Shown here: positions 36,072 to 45,939 of the stretch, piece by piece | Layout: every line of letters begins with the position of its first letter | Position numbering within the stretch: the first letter of the stretch is position 1 | From: Promicromonospora sp. AC04 | Lineage (GTDB): Bacteria; Actinomycetota; Actinomycetes; Actinomycetales; Cellulomonadaceae | Direction: 5' to 3' | Assembly (NCBI RefSeq): GCF_003058225.1 | Contig: NZ_QBUG01000012.1 | Span: 124,001 to 188,000 of the forward strand | Length of the DNA stretch: 64,000 bases | The notes under the pieces: model-generated | Databases searched by the model: none | Seen by the model: only the letters and a program-made list of their open reading frames with translations | What the model was told of the DNA's origin: nothing | Translations under genes and position numbers: made by a program

Positions 36072-37789
36072 CAGTGCACCTCCAGGTCGTCCAGGTCGGG
36101 GATCGCCGTCGGCGTCGGGCCCGCCGGCGGGTGCACCACCGGGATCTGGCCCGTCCGGACCCCGGGCTCGTGCGACGCGGGTGCCATGGTCACCGGTGGC
36201 TCACCCACCTGGACGCCGGCGCTGCGGGGCAGCGTGAGGCGGAAGCTCGCGCCCTGCCCAGGCCGGCCCCAGGCGTCGAGGCGCCCGGCGTGCAGGTGCG
36301 CGTCCTCGAGCGCGATCGCGAGGCCGAGACCGGAGCCGCCAGTGGTGCGGGCGCGTGCCGGGTCGGCCCGCCAGAAGCGGTCGAACACGTGCTCGACCTC
36401 CTGCTTCGTCATGCCGACGCCGTAGTCGCGCACCACGACCGCGACCGCGCGGTCGTCCTCGGCGACGGTCACCTCGACGGGCCGCTCCTCGGCGTGCTCG
36501 ATCGCGTTGACCACGAGGTTGCGCAGGATGCGCTCGATGCGGCGCGGGTCGAAGTCGGCCGCGGCATCGGCGTCGGGCAGCCGCACCGAGACCTGGACGC
36601 CCTTGGTCTCCGCGAGCGGGGCGGCCTGCTCGACCACGGACATGACGAGGTCGCGCAGGTCGCGGCGCTCGGCATCGAGCACGGCGGCGCCCGCGTCGAA
36701 CCGGCTGATCTCCAGCAGGTCGGCCAGGAGCGACTCGAACCGGTCGATCTGGCCGAGGAGCAGCTCGGCGGAGCGGCTGGCGTCCTCGTCCATCTGGTCG
36801 CGCGACTCGTGGATGATCTCGCTCGCCATCCGGATGGTGGTGAGCGGGGTGCGCAGCTCGTGCGACACGTCGGAGACGAACCGGCGCTGCATCGCCGAGA
36901 GCTCCTCCATCCGCCGGATCTGGTCCTGCAGGCTCTCGGCCATCTCGTTGAACGAGCGCGCCAGGCTCGCCATCTCGTCCGTGCCGCGGGCGCCCGGCAT
37001 GCGCTCCGAGAGGTGCCCCTCGGCAAGGCGCTCGGCCACGGTCGCGGCCCGCGTCACCGGCGTCACCGTCTGCCGGGCCATCGTCCACGTGACGACGCCG
37101 AGCAGCGCGAGCATCCCGAACCCGCCCGCGAGCAGCACGCGGTGCACGAACGACAGCGTCTCCTGCTCGGGCTCCAGGGAGTAGAGGTAGTAGATCTCGT
37201 ACCTGGCGTCGGGCGAGGCCTGAACCGTCGAACCCACTATGACGCCCGGGCTGACCGTGCCCCCGTCGTCACGCGCGGGGATGCCGACCGCCTGCAGCAC
37301 CTGGTCGCCGTCGGAGTCGATGTTCGCCTCGCGCAGCTCGTTGCTGATGACCGTGTCCCTGATGTCACCCCGCGTGGCGATGTCGGCCACCTGCCCCGTG
37401 CTGCCGAGCTCCTGGAGCAGGAAGTACTCCTCCGCGGTGGAACCGCCCGTGACGCTGAGCGTGGCGATCGTGTCGTACAGCAGGGTCTGCAGGTCGCCGT
37501 CCGACGTCGTCGCGGTCTCCGAGAATTTCTTCGAGACCTCCGCCGTCAGCGACGCGGCCTCCCGGTCGATCGCAGCGAGCCGCTGCTCGTAGATGCCATC
37601 CCGGACCGACGTCGACAGGTACAGCCCCAGCACGGCGATCGCGGCGAACCCGATCGCCAGCGCGGTGGTGACCACACGCAGCTGCAGCGAGGCACGCCAC
37701 TGGACAACCGCGCGGCGCGTGGCCCGGACCGAGACCACCCGGGCCCGTGTCACCCCCCGGCGCAGCCGCGTCACCAGGCCGTACGGCAT
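36071..37789 (-). CDS. mtrB: Sensor histidine kinase MtrB
   Basis: Membrane kinase of 572 residues. Two transmembrane segments (about 41-60 and 218-240) flank an extracellular sensor domain. HAMP follows, then the HisKA domain with phospho-acceptor His310 (SDVSHELRTPL), and the ATPase lid motifs (NLVVNAIEHAEE, VRDYGVGM, GGSGLGLAIA). MtrB controls cell-wall metabolism and division through MtrA. The C-terminal 50 residues are Pro-rich. ATG at 37789 overlaps the mtrA stop by one base. Confidence 0.96.
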   Translation of the reverse strand: MPYGLVTRLRRGVTRARVVSVRATRRAVVQWRASLQLRVVTTALAIGFAAIAVLGLYLSTSVRDGIYEQRLAAIDREAASLTAEVSKKFSETATTSDGDLQTLLYDTIATLSVTGGSTAEEYFLLQELGSTGQVADIATRGDIRDTVISNELREANIDSDGDQVLQAVGIPARDDGGTVSPGVIVGSTVQASPDARYEIYYLYSLEPEQETLSFVHRVLLAGGFGMLALLGVVTWTMARQTVTPVTRAATVAERLAEGHLSERMPGARGTDEMASLARSFNEMAESLQDQIRRMEELSAMQRRFVSDVSHELRTPLTTIRMASEIIHESRDQMDEDASRSAELLLGQIDRFESLLADLLEISRFDAGAAVLDAERRDLRDLVMSVVEQAAPLAETKGVQVSVRLPDADAAADFDPRRIERILRNLVVNAIEHAEERPVEVTVAEDDRAVAVVVRDYGVGMTKQEVEHVFDRFWRADPARARTTGGSGLGLAIALEDAHLHAGRLDAWGRPGQGASFRLTLPRSAGVQVGEPPVTMAPASHEPGVRTGQIPVVHPPAGPTPTAIPDLDDLEVH

Positions 37790-38469
37790 CAGCGGGTCGC
37801 GCCCGCCTTGTAACCGACGCCGCGCACCGTCAGGACGATCTCCGGGTTCTCCGGGTCACGCTCGATCTTGGAGCGCAGGCGCTGGACGTGGACGTTGACC
37901 AGGCGCGTGTCGGCACTGTGCCGATAGCCCCAGACGCGCTCCAGCAGCACCTCACGCGTGAACACCTGCCACGGCTTGCGGGCCAGCGCCACGAGCAGGT
38001 CGAACTCCAGCGGGGTGAGCGCGATGCGCTCGCCGTCGCGCATGACGGTGTGGCCGGTGACGTCGATCTCGACGTCGCCCACCACGAGCCGCTCCGGGCC
38101 CGGGTCCTCGCTGCGGCGCAGGCGGGCCTTGATCCGGGCCACGAGCTCCTTGGGCTTGAACGGCTTGGACACGTAGTCGTCGGCGCCGGACTCGAGGCCC
38201 ACCACGACGTCGAGCGTGTCGGACTTGGCAGTCAGCATGATGATCGGCACGCCCGACTCGGCGCGGATCTCGCGGCAGACCTGCACGCCGTCCTTGCCGG
38301 GCAGCATGAGGTCGAGCAGCACGAGGTCCGGCTGGTGGGTGCGGAACATACCCAACGCGGAGTCCCCGTCGGCGCAGAACACAGCCTCGATGCCCTCGCC
38401 CTTGAGGACGATGCCGATCATTTCCGCCAGCGCGGTGTCGTCATCGACGACGAGAACTCGTACCTTCAT
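37789..38469 (-). CDS. mtrA: Response regulator MtrA
   Basis: OmpR-type regulator of 226 residues. The receiver has Asp9-Asp10, phospho-acceptor Asp53 (LLDLMLPGKDG) and Lys near residue 102; the winged-helix domain carries EVLLERVWGYRHSADTRLVNVHVQRLR. ATG at 38469 is where the family begins; an upstream in-frame extension is not MtrA-like. It leads the operon with mtrB and lpqB and is essential in several Actinobacteria. Confidence 0.97.
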   Translation of the reverse strand: MKVRVLVVDDDTALAEMIGIVLKGEGIEAVFCADGDSALGMFRTHQPDLVLLDLMLPGKDGVQVCREIRAESGVPIIMLTAKSDTLDVVVGLESGADDYVSKPFKPKELVARIKARLRRSEDPGPERLVVGDVEIDVTGHTVMRDGERIALTPLEFDLLVALARKPWQVFTREVLLERVWGYRHSADTRLVNVHVQRLRSKIERDPENPEIVLTVRGVGYKAGATR

Positions 38470-38642
38470 GCCCTCCAGTGTGCCAGGCCGGTCCAGTAAA
38501 CCCGGCCTTACGGCCCGTGCCCTGGCGTTTCGCGGCAGATTCACCCGCCCGGGCGGACCGGACCGCCACGGGGGACAACCCCCGTCGGACGTGGCGGCCG
38601 GCACCATGTCGCCGCCGCCCCGCCAGGGGCGAACCTGGCACC

Positions 38643-40031
38643 ATGACAACCATGACTGTCGACCGGTTCGCGGACGGCCCCGCCGGTGCGGCCGCCCAGC
38701 CCGGTCCAAGCTTCCTGACCGCCCCCTTCGCGGGCCGCACCTGGCGGGAGCAGGGCTACCTGACCCTGATGCTCCTGCTCGCCCCGTTCGCCTTCGCCTA
38801 CACGGTCTTCGCCGTGAGCTTCGGCGCCGGCATCGCCGTCACCGTGGTCGGGCTGTTCGTGGCCGGCGCCGTCGTGCTCGGCGGGCGCGGCTGGGGCTCG
38901 GTCTACCGCGGCCTCGCCCACGACCTGCTCGACGTCGACGTCGCCGTGCCCGCCGGCTACGTCCGGCCACGCGGCTTCTGGCGCACCTTGGGCTCCATGC
39001 TCGGCGACGCGACCGGGTGGCGCGCCCTGCTCTTCATGCTCGTCACGTTCCCCCTCGCCATCGTCTCCTTCGTCACGAGCATCACGTTCCTCTCCACCGG
39101 CCTGGGCGGCCTGACCTACTGGTTCTGGTACCGGTTCCTGCCGGAGCAGATCGGGTCCGACGGCGAGCTGCACCGCGGCGCGCAGTTCGGCTCGTCCTAC
39201 TTCCTGGACACGCCCCAGCGCCTCGCCCTCGCCGCGCTCGTGGGCCTGCTGCTGCTCTTTGGCTGGCCGTGGATCACGCGGATGTTCACGCTGCTCTTCC
39301 GGGCGCTGACCGTCGGCCTGCTGAGCCCCACCCGGGCGAGCCTGCGCGTCGCCGAGCTGGAGCGGTCCCGCACCGGCGCGGTGGACGACGCCGACGCCCG
39401 CCTGCGCAGCATCGAGCGCGACCTGCACGACGGCACGCAGGCCCGCCTGGTCGCCGTCGCCATGCAGCTCGGCGAGGCACGCGAGCACCTGGCCGGCGGC
39501 GGCGACGTCACCCAGGCCGCCGAGCTCGTCGACACCGCCCACTCCTCCACCAAGGAGGCCCTCACGGAGCTGCGCGAGCTGGCGCGGGGCATCCACCCGC
39601 CCGCGCTGGACAGCGGTCTGACCGTCGCGCTCGAGACCCTGGCCGCGCGGTCGGCCCTGCCGGTCACCGTGGACGTGGACCCGGACGTCGAGGCGGACGG
39701 CCGCCTCGCGCCGGCCCTCGAGTCGATCGCCTACTTCACCGTCGCCGAGCTCGTCACCAACGCGGCCAAGCACGCCCGCGCCACCGGGGTATACGTCCTG
39801 GTCGAGCCCATCGGCGACACCGGCAGCGCCGTCCGGATCCGGGTGCGCGACGACGGCCGCGGCGGCGCGGTGGTCGTGCCGCCCGACGGTTCGGGGCTCC
39901 GCTCCGGCCTGGCCGGCCTGGCCGAGCGCGTGCGGTCGGTCGACGGCAGGTTCGACCTGTCCAGCCCCGCAGGTGGGCCTACGGTGGTGACCGTGATCCT
40001 GCCGACCACGAGACCGGCCGACCGTACATGA
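38643..40031 (+). CDS. NarL-type sensor histidine kinase
   Basis: Membrane kinase of 462 residues. The N-terminal half is a four-span putative sensor domain (spans near 40-62, 64-86, about 125-150 and 200-218). The HisKA_3 domain has the motif IERDLHDGTQ with His262 as phospho-acceptor, and the ATPase part has VTNAAKHA and GGSGLRSGLAGL-like motifs. ATG at 38643; a second at 38652 is possible. Its stop overlaps the next regulator start by four bases. It diverges from mtrA across 173 bases. Signal unknown. Confidence 0.9.
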   Translation: MTTMTVDRFADGPAGAAAQPGPSFLTAPFAGRTWREQGYLTLMLLLAPFAFAYTVFAVSFGAGIAVTVVGLFVAGAVVLGGRGWGSVYRGLAHDLLDVDVAVPAGYVRPRGFWRTLGSMLGDATGWRALLFMLVTFPLAIVSFVTSITFLSTGLGGLTYWFWYRFLPEQIGSDGELHRGAQFGSSYFLDTPQRLALAALVGLLLLFGWPWITRMFTLLFRALTVGLLSPTRASLRVAELERSRTGAVDDADARLRSIERDLHDGTQARLVAVAMQLGEAREHLAGGGDVTQAAELVDTAHSSTKEALTELRELARGIHPPALDSGLTVALETLAARSALPVTVDVDPDVEADGRLAPALESIAYFTVAELVTNAAKHARATGVYVLVEPIGDTGSAVRIRVRDDGRGGAVVVPPDGSGLRSGLAGLAERVRSVDGRFDLSSPAGGPTVVTVILPTTRPADRT

Positions 40032-40720
40032 CCGGGCCGACCGATCCGCCGTCGGGCGACGGACTGCGCGTGCTCCTCGCCGAGGACTCGGCGATCCTGC
40101 GCGACGGCCTCGCGGCGCTCCTGACGCGCCGGGGCCACACCGTGACCACCGTCGGCGACGGCGCCGCCCTGGAGCGTGAGGTCGCGCGCCTCGTGCGCAA
40201 GGAGTCGCTGCCCGACGTCGTCGTCGCGGACATCCGCATGCCGCCCAGCTTCACGGACGAGGGCCTGCAGGCCGTGCTGGGGCTACGGACCCGGCATCCG
40301 GGCCTGCCGGTGCTGCTGTTCTCGCAGTACGTGGAGACCCGGTACGCGAGCCGGCTCCTGGCCGGCGACGCGCGCGGCGTCGGCTATCTGCTCAAGGACC
40401 GGGTGGCCGATGTGCGGGACTTCGTCGACGCGCTCGGGCGCGTGGCGCGCGGCGCGACGGTGCTGGACCCCGAGGTGGTCTCGCAGCTCATGGGCGCCGC
40501 CCGCCAGGACACCGACCTGGAGCGCCTGTCGGCGCGCGAGCGCGAGGTGCTGGGCCTGATGGCGCAGGGCCGGTCCAACGGGGCGATCGCCGATCTGCTG
40601 CACCTGTCGTACGGGGCGGTCGAGAAGAACGTCGCCGCCATCTTCACCAAGCTCGACCTGCCGCAGGACGCCGCGGACCACCGCCGAGTACTGGCCGTGC
40701 TGCGGCACCTCGGGGTGTGA
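40028..40720 (+). CDS. NarL/LuxR-type response regulator
   Basis: Partner of the preceding kinase, 230 residues. The receiver domain has LLAEDSAILRDGL at the start and phospho-acceptor Asp68 (VVADIRMPP), with Lys in GYLLKD. The C-terminal LuxR helix-turn-helix reads LSAREREVLGLMAQGRSNGAIADLLHLS. The first 15 residues form a short Pro-rich extension. Start ATG overlaps the kinase stop (ATGA). Target genes are not shown by the sequence; the adjacent secreted protease is a candidate. Confidence 0.92.
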   Translation: MTGPTDPPSGDGLRVLLAEDSAILRDGLAALLTRRGHTVTTVGDGAALEREVARLVRKESLPDVVVADIRMPPSFTDEGLQAVLGLRTRHPGLPVLLFSQYVETRYASRLLAGDARGVGYLLKDRVADVRDFVDALGRVARGATVLDPEVVSQLMGAARQDTDLERLSAREREVLGLMAQGRSNGAIADLLHLSYGAVEKNVAAIFTKLDLPQDAADHRRVLAVLRHLGV

Positions 40721-40850
40721 CCGCCGGCCGGCCGTCAGCCGGTCAGCCGACCAGCCATTATCCGGGACCCCTCCCAAGGATCTTGGCTACGCTCTCCCCA
40801 ATTGCCGACAGATCGGATAAACCGGTCATAGGGCGGACAGGAGAGATCAA

Positions 40851-42014
40851 GTGGGCAGAATTCAGAGGGCGCGCCTGGCGGCAATGGCAGCCGCCGTCAC
40901 CGTCACCGCGACGGTGATCTGCGTCCCGACGGCCTGGGGCGCGAGCGACAGCGGCGCGCCGGCCGAAGCGGCCGGGGTGGCCGCCACCGGCACCGAGATC
41001 GTCTCGGCCGTCGCACCTGTGCTGAAGACGGACGGCGCCTCGGCCCGCACCTACTCGGCCAAGGAGATGCAGCAGGTCGAGGCAGAGGGTGGGGACCCGG
41101 CCGTGCTGGCGTACTGGACGCCGGAGCGGATGGCCGCTGCGAAGCCGCTGGACGCTCCGGGGGATCCCGCGCTCGTCCAGAAGATGGCGCAGAACCTCGC
41201 GGCAGACCTCGCCTCGGGCACGACGGCGGCGCCGGCAGACAGCCTGCCGAGCAGCGCCGGCGGCAGCACCGCCCAGGACGGCACGATCGTCGCCCGCCCG
41301 GTGGCGCCCGAGAGCGCGGACGGCGCACAGACCAACGCGATCAACCGGTGGCCGATCAGCAACGGCAAGCTCTTCATCGGCGGGTACGGGAGCGGGAGCT
41401 ACTGCTCTGCCGCGACGCTCAACACCAAGTCCAAGCGGGTCGTCATCACCGCGGGGCACTGCGTGCACAGCGGGCGGGGCGGCACCTGGCGCAGCAACCT
41501 GGTCTTCGTGCCGGACTTCAGGGGCGAGGCGGTCAACAAGACGCCCCACGGGACGTTCCAGGCCCGCACGTTGCACACCTTCCGGACCTGGATCGAGAAG
41601 GGCGGAACCGACCAGGGCTGGTACCGCGACGTCGGGATGATCACGACGTACGCGAACGGGCAGGGCCAGCGCGTGGTCGCGGCGGTCGGCGGCAACGGGA
41701 TGAAGATCGACCAGTACTACCGCTGGCCCGTGGCGGTCTTCGGCTACCCGTCGAACCTGTCCGACGGTCAGGCGATGTGGGGCTGCACGGGCATGACGCG
41801 CAAGAGCGGCGTCGCAGCACGCACCTCGCTGATCAGCGGGTGCAACTTCGGTCCGGGGTCCTCCGGCGGACCGTGGGTGTGGCACTACAACAACACCACC
41901 CGCCTGGGGTACATCCGAGGGGTCACCTCGTACGGGACCCCGCAGAACCGGTCCATCGGGTCGCCGCACTTCGACAGCGCGGTGCACCGGCTCGCCGTCT
42001 CGACCAACAACTGA
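40851..42014 (+). CDS. Secreted trypsin-like serine protease
   Basis: Exported peptidase of 387 residues. It starts at GTG 40851 after GGAGAG. The signal peptide has RIQRAR, then a hydrophobic core, and probably ends around residues 30-31 (AWGA). A pro-region follows to about residue 165. The catalytic triad is His203 (TAGHCVHSG), Asp260 (YRDVGMI) and Ser338 (GPGSSGGPW). This is a chymotrypsin-fold S1-like protease. No binding domain is attached. It has its own transcript, ended by the hairpin at 42033. Confidence 0.9.
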   Translation: MGRIQRARLAAMAAAVTVTATVICVPTAWGASDSGAPAEAAGVAATGTEIVSAVAPVLKTDGASARTYSAKEMQQVEAEGGDPAVLAYWTPERMAAAKPLDAPGDPALVQKMAQNLAADLASGTTAAPADSLPSSAGGSTAQDGTIVARPVAPESADGAQTNAINRWPISNGKLFIGGYGSGSYCSAATLNTKSKRVVITAGHCVHSGRGGTWRSNLVFVPDFRGEAVNKTPHGTFQARTLHTFRTWIEKGGTDQGWYRDVGMITTYANGQGQRVVAAVGGNGMKIDQYYRWPVAVFGYPSNLSDGQAMWGCTGMTRKSGVAARTSLISGCNFGPGSSGGPWVWHYNNTTRLGYIRGVTSYGTPQNRSIGSPHFDSAVHRLAVSTNN

Positions 42015-42032
42015 GGCAGCCTCATAGGTGAG

Positions 42033-42065
42033 GAGCGCCCGGCCGCGTCGTGCGGCCGGGCGCTC
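42033..42065 (+). terminator. Terminator of the serine protease gene
   Basis: Perfect 14-base arms (42033-42046 and 42052-42065) with a five-base loop, followed by TTGCGTTT. It starts 19 bases past the stop codon. Good intrinsic terminator by actinobacterial standards. Confidence 0.8.
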
Positions 42066-42141
42066 TTGCGTTTGCGGCCGGCTGCGTTGCGGCCGGCTAT
42101 GTCGCGACTGGTCGCGGCCGGCGGCTACCGTCCCGGTCCGG

Positions 42142-43494
42142 TCAGAGCCGGCCCGCCGCCTTGAGCGCCAGGTACTCGTCGGCGAGCCGCGGCGCCAGGT
42201 CGTCCGGCAGCGCCTCGACGACGTCGGCCCCGTAGCGCCGCAGCATCGTGGTGACTGCAGTGCGCTCCAGGTCACCGCGCGCGGCGGCCGCGGCGTCGTA
42301 CACCTCGGCGACCGTCTCGCGGCCGGCGCGCAGCCCGGCGACCTCCTCGTCGGCGACGGAGGCGACGACCACCGTGTGGTCGCGGGCGAGCTGGTCCACC
42401 ACCGGCAGCAGGCCGTTCTCCACCGCGGCGGGGTCGAGGGTCGTGAGCAGCACCACGAGCGCGCGCTGCGTCATGCGGGTGCGCACCTGCGCCACCACGC
42501 CCGGCCAGTCCGTCTCCAGCAGCACCGGGTCGACGGTCGCCAGCGACTCCGCCATGGCGGGCATGAGCCGCGGCCCGGCCGCGCCCGCCACGCGCGAGCG
42601 CACCGTGCGGTCGAACGCCACGAGCTCCACCCGGTCGCCCGCGTGCCCGGCCAGCGCGGCGAGCAGCAGCGCCGCCTCGATGCTGGCGTCCAGGCGCGGC
42701 GCGCCGGTCGAGTCCGCGGCGCCCACGCGGGCGGCGGACGTGCGCCCGGTGTCCAGCACGATCAGCACGCGCCGGTCCCGCTCGGGGCGCCACGTGCGGA
42801 CCACCACCTCGCGGCGGCGGGCCGTGGCGCGCCAGTCGATCGAGCGGACGTCGTCGCCCACCACGTACTCCCGCAGCGAGTCGAACTCCGTGCCCTCGCC
42901 GCGGATCTGCACCGCTGCGCGGCCGTCCATCTCCCGCAGCCGCGCCAGGCGCGACGGCAGGTGCTTGCGGCTGGCGAACTCCGGCAGCACGCGCAGGCGG
43001 CCCGGCACGGGCAGCGTCACCTGGCGGCCCGCCAGGCCCAGCGGGCCGAGGCTCCGGATCGTCACGCCGCCCGCCGCCCGGTCGCCGCGCCGCTCGGGCA
43101 CGAGCGTGGTGGGCAGGCGCGCGGCCTCGCCGTCGGGCAGGTCCACGTGGTGGCGACCGGGCCCGCCCGACGCCGGACGCACCCGCTCACCGCTCCCCCG
43201 CCCCGGACCCGCGCCCGCAGACGGGCCCCACGCGTCCCGGACCACTGCACGCAGGCGCCGGCCGGACGCGTTGCGCACCACGAGCTCACTGGTGGCCTCG
43301 GAGCGCAGCCGGACCGACGCCGGTACCCGCCGCTGCACGGCGACCCGTCGCGGCGAGGCCGCCAGGACGACGTCGGCCACGCACGCCAGGATCACAACCG
43401 TCGCCCAGACCAGCACCGTCCCGTTGGCCGGCAGGAACAGCACGGGTATCACGCCGAGGCCCATCAGGGCGGCGGCCCGCCACGTCACGACCAT
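42142..43494 (-). CDS. DUF58 domain protein (MoxR-associated)
   Basis: Protein of 450 residues with two hydrophobic spans at the N-terminus (about 6-22 and 27-45) and a von Willebrand A-like DUF58 core: EYVVGDDVRSIDWRATA and VLIVLDTGRTSA, the latter resembling a MIDAS strand. DUF58 proteins usually act with a MoxR ATPase to insert metal or assemble complexes. It lies seven bases after moxR and ends the operon. Confidence 0.9.
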   Translation of the reverse strand: MVVTWRAAALMGLGVIPVLFLPANGTVLVWATVVILACVADVVLAASPRRVAVQRRVPASVRLRSEATSELVVRNASGRRLRAVVRDAWGPSAGAGPGRGSGERVRPASGGPGRHHVDLPDGEAARLPTTLVPERRGDRAAGGVTIRSLGPLGLAGRQVTLPVPGRLRVLPEFASRKHLPSRLARLREMDGRAAVQIRGEGTEFDSLREYVVGDDVRSIDWRATARRREVVVRTWRPERDRRVLIVLDTGRTSAARVGAADSTGAPRLDASIEAALLLAALAGHAGDRVELVAFDRTVRSRVAGAAGPRLMPAMAESLATVDPVLLETDWPGVVAQVRTRMTQRALVVLLTTLDPAAVENGLLPVVDQLARDHTVVVASVADEEVAGLRAGRETVAEVYDAAAAARGDLERTAVTTMLRRYGADVVEALPDDLAPRLADEYLALKAAGRL

Positions 43495-43501
43495 GCGGGC
43501 C

Positions 43502-44623
43502 TCAGCGCGGCACGGGCACGGAGGCCAGCACCGTGTCCAGCACGCCCTCGGCGGTGACGCCCTCGAGCTCGGCCTCGGCGCGCAGCTGCACGCGGTGCCG
43601 CAGCGTCGGGTGGGCGAGCGCCTTGATGTCGTCGGGGGTCACGAACGAGCGTCCCGACAGCCACGCCCACGCCCGCGCGGTGCGCAGCAGCGCGGTGGCG
43701 CCACGCGGCGAGACGCCGAGCGAGAGCGACGGCGAGAAGCGGGTGGCCCGGCAGACGTCCACGGCATAGCCGAGCACCTCGCGCGACACCTGGACGCGGG
43801 CCACCTCGGCGCGGGCCCGCTCCAGGACCTGGGCGTCGGCCACGGGGGTGATGCCGGCGGCCGCGAGGTTGCGCGGGTCGAAGCCCGCGGCGTGCCGGGC
43901 CAGGACCTCGATCTCCTGGTCGCGCTCGGGCAGCGGCAGCACGAGCTTGAGCAGGAACCGGTCGAGCTGGGCCTCGGGCAGCGAGTAGGTGCCCTCGTAC
44001 TCGACGGGGTTCTGGGTGGCGATCACCAGGAACGGGTCGGGCAGCGGGCGGGGCGTGCCGTCCACCGAAACCTGCCGCTCCTCCATCGCCTCCAGCAGCG
44101 ACGCCTGGGTCTTGGGGGGCGTGCGGTTGATCTCGTCCGCCAGCACCAGGTTGGTGAACACGGGGCCCTCGCGGAACGAGAACTCGGCGGTGCGCGCGTC
44201 GTAGACGAGCGAGCCCGTCACGTCGCCCGGCATGAGGTCGGGCGTGAACTGGACGCGCTTGGTGTCCAGGTTCAGGGCCGCCGCGAGGGTGCGGACCAGC
44301 AGCGTCTTGGCGACGCCGGGCACACCCTCCAGGAGCACGTGGCCCTGGCACAGCAGCGCGATGAGCAGGCTGGTCACGGCCGCGTCCTGCCCGACGACGG
44401 CCTTGCCCACCTCCGTACGGACCGCCGCCAGGGCGGAGCGCAGCTCCTGCGACGGGGCGGGCGGCGCGGGTGCGGCCTGCGGCTGGGGGGCCACGGGCCG
44501 CTCGTCCGAGGGTGCGGTCTGCTGGGCAGTCGCCGCGGGCGCCGCGGGTGTCGCGGGCTGCGGGGCAGGCCTCGGCTCGGTGGGCTGCGGCGCGGGCTGG
44601 TTGGGGAAGGCTGGTTCGGTCAC
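43502..44623 (-). CDS. MoxR family AAA+ ATPase
   Basis: Chaperone-like ATPase of 373 residues. Walker A GVPGVAKT (100-107), Walker B LVLADEINR, and the sensor region FLVIATQNPVEYEGTY mark the MoxR class. The first 58 residues are Pro/Ala-rich and probably disordered. GTG at 44623 overlaps the stop of the DUF4350 gene (GTGA). It is expected to remodel or activate the DUF58 protein or another vWA partner. Confidence 0.94.
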   Translation of the reverse strand: MTEPAFPNQPAPQPTEPRPAPQPATPAAPAATAQQTAPSDERPVAPQPQAAPAPPAPSQELRSALAAVRTEVGKAVVGQDAAVTSLLIALLCQGHVLLEGVPGVAKTLLVRTLAAALNLDTKRVQFTPDLMPGDVTGSLVYDARTAEFSFREGPVFTNLVLADEINRTPPKTQASLLEAMEERQVSVDGTPRPLPDPFLVIATQNPVEYEGTYSLPEAQLDRFLLKLVLPLPERDQEIEVLARHAAGFDPRNLAAAGITPVADAQVLERARAEVARVQVSREVLGYAVDVCRATRFSPSLSLGVSPRGATALLRTARAWAWLSGRSFVTPDDIKALAHPTLRHRVQLRAEAELEGVTAEGVLDTVLASVPVPR

Positions 44624-45939
44624 GGTCGGTGGACCTCGCTCTCCAGGATGTCGAGTCGGCGCACGAGCTCGGCGAGCGCGGCGTCGTCAGCGGGGGGTGG
44701 GCCGTAGAGCAGGTCTGCCACCTGCTGCGACGGGCGGTTCGTGGCGGCTACGACGGCGTCGACCACGGTGTTCGCATCGGACGAGCGGGCCAGGCCGAGG
44801 CGCGAGGCGACCCGGTTGGCGGCCGCTGCCCGCAGGCCGGCCGCTGCATGCCCGCGGGCGCGGGCGGCCCGGTACAGGCGAGCGCGACCGCGTGTGGCCT
44901 CGGCCGAGCGGACGAGCACCGGCAGGTCCTCGACGACCAGCGGCCCCATGCGGCGCACGCGCCAGAGCGCGAGCAGCACCGCGGCGAGCAGGGCCACCAG
45001 GGCGACCGGCGCGGAACCGGGCGGCATGACCGCGTTCACCTGGCCACGTTCGGCCGGCGTGGGCTCGTCGTCGCCGGTGCTGACGTCCATCGGGTTCGGC
45101 ACCAGCCAGACCAGGTCCTCGTGCTGCCCGAGCATCCACAGCGCGAGCGCCGAGCTGCCCTCGTTCAGTACCGAGTCGTTGCGGATCACTGCCGGGTCGG
45201 TGACCACGGTGACCGAACGGTTCGGGAAGTCCAGGCGCGCGTAGGCGAACGCGCCTGCGGCGCCGGGCCAGCACATGTCCGGGCGCACGGTGTCGCTGGT
45301 CGTCGACGTGTCGAACAGGCCGGGCCGCAGATCGAGCGCGCCCGCTGCCTGCGCCGCCGGGTCGTCGCACTGCGGCTGGACCGGTCCGGCCGCCTCGCCG
45401 TACACGGAGTCGACGGTGTTCCGGGTCACGCCCGCGACCATGCTGTAGTCCGGGCTGAGCACCACGAGGTCCGCGCCCGTGCGGTTCAGCGACGAGATCT
45501 GGTCGTCGGCGAAGAACGACGGGTTGGGCGTGACCAGCAGCGTGGTGTCCGGGCCGGCGGCGGCCACGGCGTCGGCCACCGAGGTGACGTGCGTGATCCG
45601 CACGCCCTGGTCCTTCAGCACCTCGGCCACGGCCATGGCCCCGTCCGGCTCCGGGTTGTCCGGCGCGTACGGGTCGGCCGACGTCGGCGGGCGCACCACC
45701 GCGAGGAACAGGACGAGCAGCGCGATCGCGGCGAGCACCGTCAGCGGCCAGCGCATGCGGCGCCACCTGCTCACGGCACGCGACCGGCCGGTGGTGTCGT
45801 CGCCGATGACCACCGGCGGCTCGTTGACCGGGCTCGCCGACGCGCCAGACACCGCCGCGGGTGGTGTCGGGGCGGGGGGCGCAGCGAGCGGGGAAGGGGC
45901 TGCGGGCGTCAGGGCTGGGGGCGGGGACGGCACGGTCAT
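44620..45939 (-). CDS. DUF4350 domain membrane protein
   Basis: Protein of 439 residues. A Pro/Ala-rich cytoplasmic N-terminus (1-50) leads to one span (about 68-86), an extracytoplasmic DUF4350 domain with glutamine amidotransferase-like strands (TLLVTPNPSFFADDQI, ADLVVLSPDYSMV), and a second span (about 290-310) before a helical C-terminal part. Function unknown. Conserved member of the actinobacterial MoxR locus; coupled on both sides by four-base overlaps. Confidence 0.85.
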   Translation of the reverse strand: MTVPSPPPALTPAAPSPLAAPPAPTPPAAVSGASASPVNEPPVVIGDDTTGRSRAVSRWRRMRWPLTVLAAIALLVLFLAVVRPPTSADPYAPDNPEPDGAMAVAEVLKDQGVRITHVTSVADAVAAAGPDTTLLVTPNPSFFADDQISSLNRTGADLVVLSPDYSMVAGVTRNTVDSVYGEAAGPVQPQCDDPAAQAAGALDLRPGLFDTSTTSDTVRPDMCWPGAAGAFAYARLDFPNRSVTVVTDPAVIRNDSVLNEGSSALALWMLGQHEDLVWLVPNPMDVSTGDDEPTPAERGQVNAVMPPGSAPVALVALLAAVLLALWRVRRMGPLVVEDLPVLVRSAEATRGRARLYRAARARGHAAAGLRAAAANRVASRLGLARSSDANTVVDAVVAATNRPSQQVADLLYGPPPADDAALAELVRRLDILESEVHRP